A stretch of 64,000 nucleotides of DNA from Haliotis asinina (lineage: Eukaryota > Mollusca > Gastropoda > Lepetellida > Haliotidae), in NCBI RefSeq assembly GCF_037392515.1, contig NC_090288.1, positions 11,019,969 through 11,083,968 of the forward strand, written 5' to 3'. A program made the translations under genes and the position numbers. Below the pieces are notes generated by a model. The model searched no databases. It had not been told where the DNA came from and was given only the letters and a program-made list of their open reading frames with translations. Of the stretch, positions 57,753-64,000 are shown piece by piece; within the stretch, counting starts at the first letter, position 1; the number at the start of each line of letters is the position of its first letter.

Positions 57753-58299
57753 AACCCAAACGTCCGTCTCCCTTCATTTCCGTCTCTGCAGGCAGGGAAA
57801 CATGAAATCCTAAGCCCTATAAACACGAATACAGCAGGTGCATGCGTCCTCTGTTTTTCTGTAAGATGAAAAGCTCTGCTGGCTCTGGAAGAGACAATAA
57901 CGTCCGTATTCACCCCAAGAAGGGAAGTGAAATGCAGTAAAAGCGAGATGTAAAACGCGTGAATAATAAGGAAGCAGTTGTCCATAATTATCTTGCCCTG
58001 AGTATATACGACCTTAAAAGACTATAAAGACTATTAGCACATTCAAATGGTTTTCAAACTACGGTCAATCCACACTGTCTGAAAAGCCACAATGAAGCCA
58101 GAAGCAGCGTTTTTTAAGGTTTACCGTTATTTCGGAGGCACTGTGACAAAACACAGAAGCACGTTTATGTGTAATATTGCTGACAGATCATTTCTCGCAC
58201 AGAGACATCTGTTGAAGAAACGCATTGTTTGTGATTATGCTATATTAATAATAATAATATTTGAAATCATTATAATTTTTATTATACTTTTTAATAAGT
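57753..58299. other. Intergenic, nothing recognised
   Basis: Short ORFs only, ending in an ATAATAATA tract. Confidence 0.3.
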
Positions 58300-58545
58300 G
58301 TCCATGAGTGAGTGTATGAGTGATAGTGCTCACAGAAATATTCCAGAATAACGAATCGTTTTGAAGAGTGAGTGAGCGGGTGGCTGGGTGAGTGAGTGAA
58401 TGAGTGATGTTTTAATGCTGCTTGCAGAAATATTCCACAACAAAAAGATATTTTTGACAAGTGAGTATGTGGTTGGGTGAGAAAGAGTGAGTGATGTTTT
58501 AATTTTGCGTGCAGAAATATTCCAGAATGCCAAATAAATATGTTT
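58300..58545. repeat. Three tandem copies of a GAGTGAGTGATGTTTTAAT / AAATATTCCA unit
   Basis: Copies near 58,305, 58,370 and 58,480 each have GAGTGAGTG followed by GCAGAAATATTCCA. They resemble the tail of families A and B (GAGTGAGTTTAGTTTTACGC...AATATTCCAGC) and may be a tandemly amplified SINE tail. Confidence 0.7.
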
Positions 58546-58861
58546 GGAAGAGTGACAGACTGAATTTAACGCATCTTGATTAATATGCTACATCATCACG
58601 GTATGCTAGCTTTAAATTTACGTGGGAGTGAAGACCGGAGTAAAGCAAGTCTCAGACATTCACCTCCTTGATGAAACTGCCATCAATTATATGATGCTGA
58701 CATACCTACAAACATAATTACCCCGTGACGGTATTCAAAACACACGGTCATAGGTTTCTGGGACACCTAAGGGATACAACTCTTCTCATCGACATGGACC
58801 CTCAGACGTGTATGATCGTAAGGCGGCTGATGAAGCATGCCGTTATCTTCCACCGTGAAAG

Positions 58862-59010
58862 GTCGGTGGGGTAGCGTAGTGGTTAAAGCGTTTGCTCGTC
58901 ACGCCGAATGCCCGGGTTCAAGTGTGAATGTGTGAAATCCATTTCTCGTGTCCCTTGCCGTGATATTGATGTTAAAAGCAGTATAACAACATATTCGCTC
59001 ACTCATTCGC
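58862..59010 (+). mobile_element. SINE family A, part of B box and tail lost
   Basis: GGTCGGTGGGGTAGCGTAGT, GGTTAAAGCGTTTGCTCGTC, GCCCGGGTTCAAG, CCTTGCCGTGATATTGATG. Confidence 0.88.
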
Positions 59011-59744
59011 ATGTATTGGGGCCACCAATTTAATGACCTCCCTCTATTCACTAACTCGTTCACTCCAAGGTGCAAGCTTTTGTTATGAATATTTATATTA
59101 TGTCAAAGATTTTAATTACAAGCCGACCACACTTTTACTATTTGAACGCAAACCTTTCTTTCAGAAGCTTGACCTTTGAATTGCTGATCGTATACCGTGT
59201 AACCGTTACATTTGATTATGAATGTTTTACCGACAGTGTCACAAGTTTGCCTTCTGGCGGTATTTATTGCCATGTCGGTTCTAAATGGCACTCAGTGTAC
59301 CCAGTCTCTGTTGTCAAGGATGTGGTTGATGTCGGGGGCTAATACACTCACTGTTTATGGGGAAGACGGGGCAACTATCTCTGGATTTAACACCCCGGTG
59401 CGATGGACTCTAGCTACAGACCACATCGATAAACTTTAGTTTGGGAGAAAATGAAGGGAATGCGACGGGGAGAGAGGGGAGGGGGTGTCGGAGATGAGGG
59501 ACGGGTACAATGAATCGATTGAAGGTATATTGTACTTTATAAAATCTAGACGCTTCTGAGAGTCATTCAGTCAGAAGACATATCCGGCTCATCGCTCTTC
59601 TTGGCCGTTTCCATGTCAACATGGATGCCGCCGTTGTGAAGTTGCGTTGCTGCAGTGTGTTTTATGGCATGTTATCAAATCCCAGATGCATAGATGAACA
59701 TTTTATGTCAATCACCAGCTATATAGGATATCTGGAGAGTACTG
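59011..59744. other. Intergenic, nothing recognised
   Basis: Two overlapping plus-strand frames at 59070-59439 without domains. A purine-rich patch lies at about 59,455-59,505. Confidence 0.3.
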
Positions 59745-59955
59745 ACACGCGAAGATTCAGTTAGAATTTATCTTCAATAAACTATTCTTGTCATTAGATG
59801 TAGTCTCGCTGACTTTGTTGACACCTGTCATTGTATCCCAACTGCGTAGATCGATGTTTATTATGTTCGTCTCTGGATTGTCTGATAGACCCTCGATTAT
59901 TTACAGACCACCATCAAAAGGCTTGAATTTTTGCTGAGTCAGACGAAAAACAAAC
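59745..59955 (-). mobile_element. Repeat family B, strongly diverged
   Basis: AAGATTCAGTTAGAATTTAT, GACACCTGTCATTGTATCCC, CTGCGTAGATCGATG, TTTACAGACCACCATC. Confidence 0.7.
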
Positions 59956-60243
59956 TTACACCACGATGAAGGAGAGAGAAGATACTCCAGATGGTGTTAC
60001 AAACTGACATCAATGAAGATGTATTTTGCCATAAATTTCTCTGGTTTCAGTGTTACGATTACATGGCATGGTACAATAAAATATTCCACTTTCTACAGGA
60101 CAATATATATTCAAAGTTTACAATAAAACCTTGTTGATCAGTGAAATCTGGAGTTCAGAGTAACTGGTAGTCTGTCTCACAGCCCCTGAACCACATTATT
60201 TGCCCTACTGCCTGGTCTTCCCTACATTACTAAAAGCCTATAT

Positions 60244-60513
60244 GAGTGAGTGAGTGAGTTTAGTTTTACGCCGCACTCAACAATATTCCAGCTATATGGA
60301 GGCGATCTGTAAATAATCGAGTATGGACCAGACGATCCAGTGATCAACAACATGAGCATTGATCTGCGCAACTGGGAACCGATGACATGTGTCAACCAAG
60401 TCAGCGAGCCTGACAACCCGATCCCGTTAGTCGCCTCTTACGACAAGCATAGTCGCCTTTTATGGCAAGCATGGGTTACTGAAGGCCTATTCTACCCCGT
60501 GACCTTCACGGGT
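60244..60513 (+). mobile_element. Repeat family B, full length, best preserved copy
   Basis: GAGTGAGTGAGTGAGTTTAG to CTACCCCGTGACCTTCACGG. All family blocks are present with few changes, so it is a suitable reference for the family in this window. Confidence 0.95.
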
Positions 60514-63044
60514 AAAAACCGTATTTGAAGCAAGTGTACATTTCCTCAGGATCTCAGTCTCCCATATCACGGGGGCTTTTTAATTTGAATAGGTATATTT
60601 GTTACAATCAAAATTATATTATAATCAGAGATTAAGCGTTAGTCTATGTTTTATTGAGTTAACGAATCGTTCACCTTAAGTAGTCCTGGTCTATAACCTT
60701 TGACCAAGATGATCTGGTCGATTCAGTGACGCCTTGAGAGGCGACAGAAGTTATGACAAAAAATCATAGAGTGTTTGTTTTATAACTAGGATCGGCAAGC
60801 CGATATTTGTTGTGTATTTAGGGATGAAATATTATGTTTGTTTGCAAACATAAAATCGAGATTCCATTTGGGAGAAATAACACCCATACCGGAACTACTT
60901 TTAATTTTGCTTAAATGACACAATGCCTTTCAAGTCAAAAATGTTTACGTTTGTGATAAAAAAAATAAATAAAGAGACAATTTGACTTTTTAAAAAAATA
61001 CCAAAACAACCTGCCGCTCTCGCCTTTCCGCCTGAGTGGGTTAACATCATGTTTCGTACCAGCGTCGCCAACGAAAACATCACTTTTTCTGCCCTCGATG
61101 AGAATAAAATGTTATTAAAGACGAAAAGTTCCTATTATCACAATGAAATGTAAACAGTCTTCATAAACAACAGTTTACTGTCTGACACCGTAGAAGCAAA
61201 TCCGAAATGACCTCCCTTAAACATCTCAGGTAACTGCGTGGTACCTTTAGGAAGCATTAGTCATCACGTGACAAATCTTTGATTGACATTTTTTCTCGGG
61301 AGACGCCACGAAATCCACTTCCGAAGTCAACAGCCCTGGGTGCCTGAGCCGACACGGGGATTTGTGTTGAATCTTGTGGAATGTTAACCCCAGTGTTGTC
61401 TCACTCCTTCTTCAAGCCCCGGAAAGGTCGTACCTAGTTCTGGAGAGGTGAGGTGGGACGCCGCGGCCTGGGAACGTTGTGAATTTCACGTATTTCGGAG
61501 TTGGAGATTTACCGTTAGTAAAGACCACAATCGTGTGTCAAGATCATTACAAGTAACAAATCGCTAAGCAATAACCACTAATACCTCGGTAGTTTGCTTG
61601 TAAACTTGAAGTTAAAGTAGATTTGTTTGGAGTATTAGACGACTTATAAAGAGGATAGGACGTCACAGGCTGGTGGGAGAAGTCGTACTTGGGTTGGTTT
61701 ACACAACAGTTTTGGCTGGTTTCGATCTCGTACTTTTGACGCTTGGCTGCAAAGCTATGACCACTGGGCTAATATTCATCCAGAGATGATAAGTGATGTT
61801 AGTCATTACAATATATAGGCTAAATAAATATGAAAGAGTGAGTAAGAGGGTGAGTTTGTGAGTGAGGTTTTATACCCCTTTTAGACAGTTTTGAAATTGT
61901 TTGTCAAATTGGCATCCACCTTGAGTGAGTAAGTTTTGTTTTACGACGCACTCTGCACGCGCCCAACTTGAGATTGAAGTATGGTGAGCTGGCCTGACAA
62001 CCCGTGCAGCTGCCTTTAAAAACCAGTAATGAACGTTCAAGACAAACTCACATAAATTTTACTTTCCTTTTAAATACCTCTATCAGTTCCTCCCCACACC
62101 CACCCATCTTCCCCAAATACTCACTCACTCACCGGTCTTTTTACAACGCAAAATGAGATCTACGTGAGAACTGATATATTCCAAAATCGAATGAAAATCA
62201 TGTCACGAACATCATAAGAAGCACACGCCTTTTCCACGGGGCTAGGAACAATGTATGTCTTTGCATGAACAAATGTTGAAAACGGACATTGAATTGACCG
62301 TTAATCACGTTAACTAGAACGTGGCTGTTGAAGAAATAACCGTAAAATACCACAGATACAAGTGTGACTATAAACCAGTTGTCAGATATCTACAAAACCG
62401 TTAATCTATTCGCTAGTCTTTTCAGAATATACAGAGATACACATATTCATAAAAATCTGACACATTTATTACAGGAGGCTGGAGAACCGTTATATAGCAG
62501 TCGTTGTTGCAGTCGTTCCTGGCGCTGCACTTTACCTGGCACCGGTGCCAAATTCGCGCTCACTCCATAGAATCCATTCTTGAGTGGATAATTTTGTATC
62601 AACAATCATTTCACGATACACACGTTTTTTCTTTGCGGTAAAATAGACTGGTTCCTGTGCCATATTGGCAAAGGCATTGCCACAATTCTTGTTTATATGA
62701 TATTTCCTGAGATTATTCGTTTTCAAATCATGTTTACATCTCATAATCCGTTTATAAACAGATATATTAATACGACACCGCGGTGTGAGGCTCAGGTCAC
62801 AAAGGAGTGTGAAGTACTCGATACCAACTTAGGACCTTCCGTGCCTTGGGTTTCATTGCGCTCATTAGCGTCTTTTTTATCTGTTGGCATCTGGCCAATC
62901 GGGTGTTTATTTTTAGAGACACACGCTAAGGTTTTTGTCTGCAACATTTAACTTTGTAATAAACATTCTCCAACACAACCACATTTAATGTTGAGCCTTC
63001 ATGTCGGTAATTCGTTTACATCGATATATTTTTTCGTCGATATC
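60514..63044. other. Intergenic, no gene supported
   Basis: A GC-richer patch at 61,300-61,480 ends with a donor-like GAGGTGAGG and might be a non-coding first exon, but nothing confirms it. Two short fragments of the A/B tail (GAGTGAGTAAGTTTTGTTTTA) are at 61,835-61,880 and 61,923-61,955. Confidence 0.35.
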
Positions 63045-63195
63045 TTTTGGGTAGCCTAGAGGTTGAAGTGCTCTTTAGTCACGCCAAATGGCCCGGTTCG
63101 ATTCTAAGATCGGGCGATGTCTGATGTCAGTTTCCTGTGTTCCCATCCGTTATATTGCTGGAATATTACTGAAAGCGGTCGAACACAGACACTCA
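63045..63195 (+). mobile_element. SINE family A
   Basis: TTTGGGTAGCCTAGAGGTTG, GCCCGGTTCGATTCTAAG, TATATTGCTGGAATATTACT. Confidence 0.85.
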
Positions 63196-63211
63196 CTGTT
63201 GACTACATTGG

Positions 63212-63305
63212 GGCGTTGGGGTAGCCCAGTGGTGGAAGTGTTCGCTCGTCATGCCGAAAACGCGAGTTCGATTCCTGACTTGAGTATAATTTGTGAAACC
63301 TAGTG
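63212..63305 (+). mobile_element. SINE family A, 5' half, directly behind another copy
   Basis: GTTGGGGTAGCCCAGTGGTG, GTTCGCTCGTCATGCCGAAA, GCGAGTTCGATTCCTGAC. The body after GTGAAACC is missing. Confidence 0.85.
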
Positions 63306-64000
63306 TACCTTGTTAAACGGTCGGTATCAAAACTTGCATGACCTTGTAGGTCCGACGCTTTTATTGTTTCCTTTGGATTTGAAATGGACGAATGAACGCG
63401 ATCTGAAGAGCACACGGCGTGAGTCACAGCGATGCGACATCCCCGTCATTGTTCCCCATGATGAAGATGGCTTCACTTCCTGTCACTGCTTCCCACCGGA
63501 CGTCGTCTGCTCTTGTGACACATCAATTTAGAACGTGTACATAGACGCCCTTTATTGAGTATGTTAGCTTATTTTGAATAATGTACACACACTTCCAGGG
63601 TTATTATTTTTCAGAGAAACAAGTGATGCCATCTCGACCGCATATTTTGTTGATTCTCAAAACTATCATGGAAGTAAAAATTTATATCATTATCTACATG
63701 TGTTTTGAAAAGAATATGCTTTTCGATAATATTGCAGCATTAAGTTTTTATTTCACTTTTTTATCTTTCAACAAATTCCCGAAAAGGGCATTGATGTATC
63801 ACTACAGGCTTACGTGTCGTACTTATCAATGGGATTAAAGGGACTCCGGGCGTTGACGAGTAAGGCCCACAAATTATACGTCGACGTCTTCGAAAGGTCA
63901 TCACACGACCTTGGCATCAATGGAACCGCAGGTGGAAGTCTGTTGTGGAAGCTGGGCGTTGGCATTTCCAGACTTCAAAAACACAAGAGTTAAGGAAGAT
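63306..64000. other. Intergenic, nothing recognised
   Basis: Short plus-strand ORFs without recognisable domains. Confidence 0.3.

Overview
The window looks like nuclear DNA of a gastropod mollusc, most likely an abalone (Haliotis). It is AT-leaning, its genes have GT-AG introns, and it is dominated by two short interspersed repeat families that I associate with abalone genomes. The genus call rests on memory of those repeats and was not checked by search. No bacterial or organellar features were seen.

Left edge (1-5710): part of a Polinton/Maverick element (an endogenous, virus-like DNA transposon), all on the minus strand. From right to left it carries two small ORFs of unknown function (perhaps one spliced gene), a chromodomain integrase, a single-jelly-roll minor capsid (penton-like) protein, a small basic protein, the major capsid protein and an adenovirus-type cysteine protease. 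The five genes from integrase to protease are packed with 1-base overlaps or gaps of 1-4 bases. TATA-like boxes and AATAAA signals divide the element into at least two transcription units, and a third starts at the window edge and runs off it. The packaging ATPase and protein-primed DNA polymerase expected in such elements would lie to the left. The capsid gene is interrupted at an A6 run that also forms a slippery heptamer. The right flank holds a GGAATG-rich repeat and a 53-bp hairpin minisatellite.

Host genes: (1) a small stathmin-domain-like gene with an MGC N-terminus, minus strand, 8.4-9.06 kb, with two perfect CRE palindromes upstream and an apparent frame break near its C-terminus; (2) a complete nine-exon D-isomer-specific 2-hydroxyacid dehydrogenase (GhrA-like, 328 codons), minus strand, 11,643-23,009. 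All its splice phases agree and all catalytic residues are present. Its exon 7/intron 7 boundary is repeated five times in tandem. Its introns hold a fold-back element, a small TIR transposon with a 6-bp target-site duplication and a minisatellite.

From 23 kb to 64 kb I can support no protein-coding gene. This part is a repeat-rich intergenic or deep-intronic stretch. It holds many copies of a tRNA-derived SINE (family A) and of a second ~270-bp family (B) that shares its 3' tail, several minisatellites (37-, 45- and 106-bp units and others), microsatellites and a TIR element at 54 kb. The long ORFs there come from satellites whose repeat length is a multiple of three, or from SINEs.
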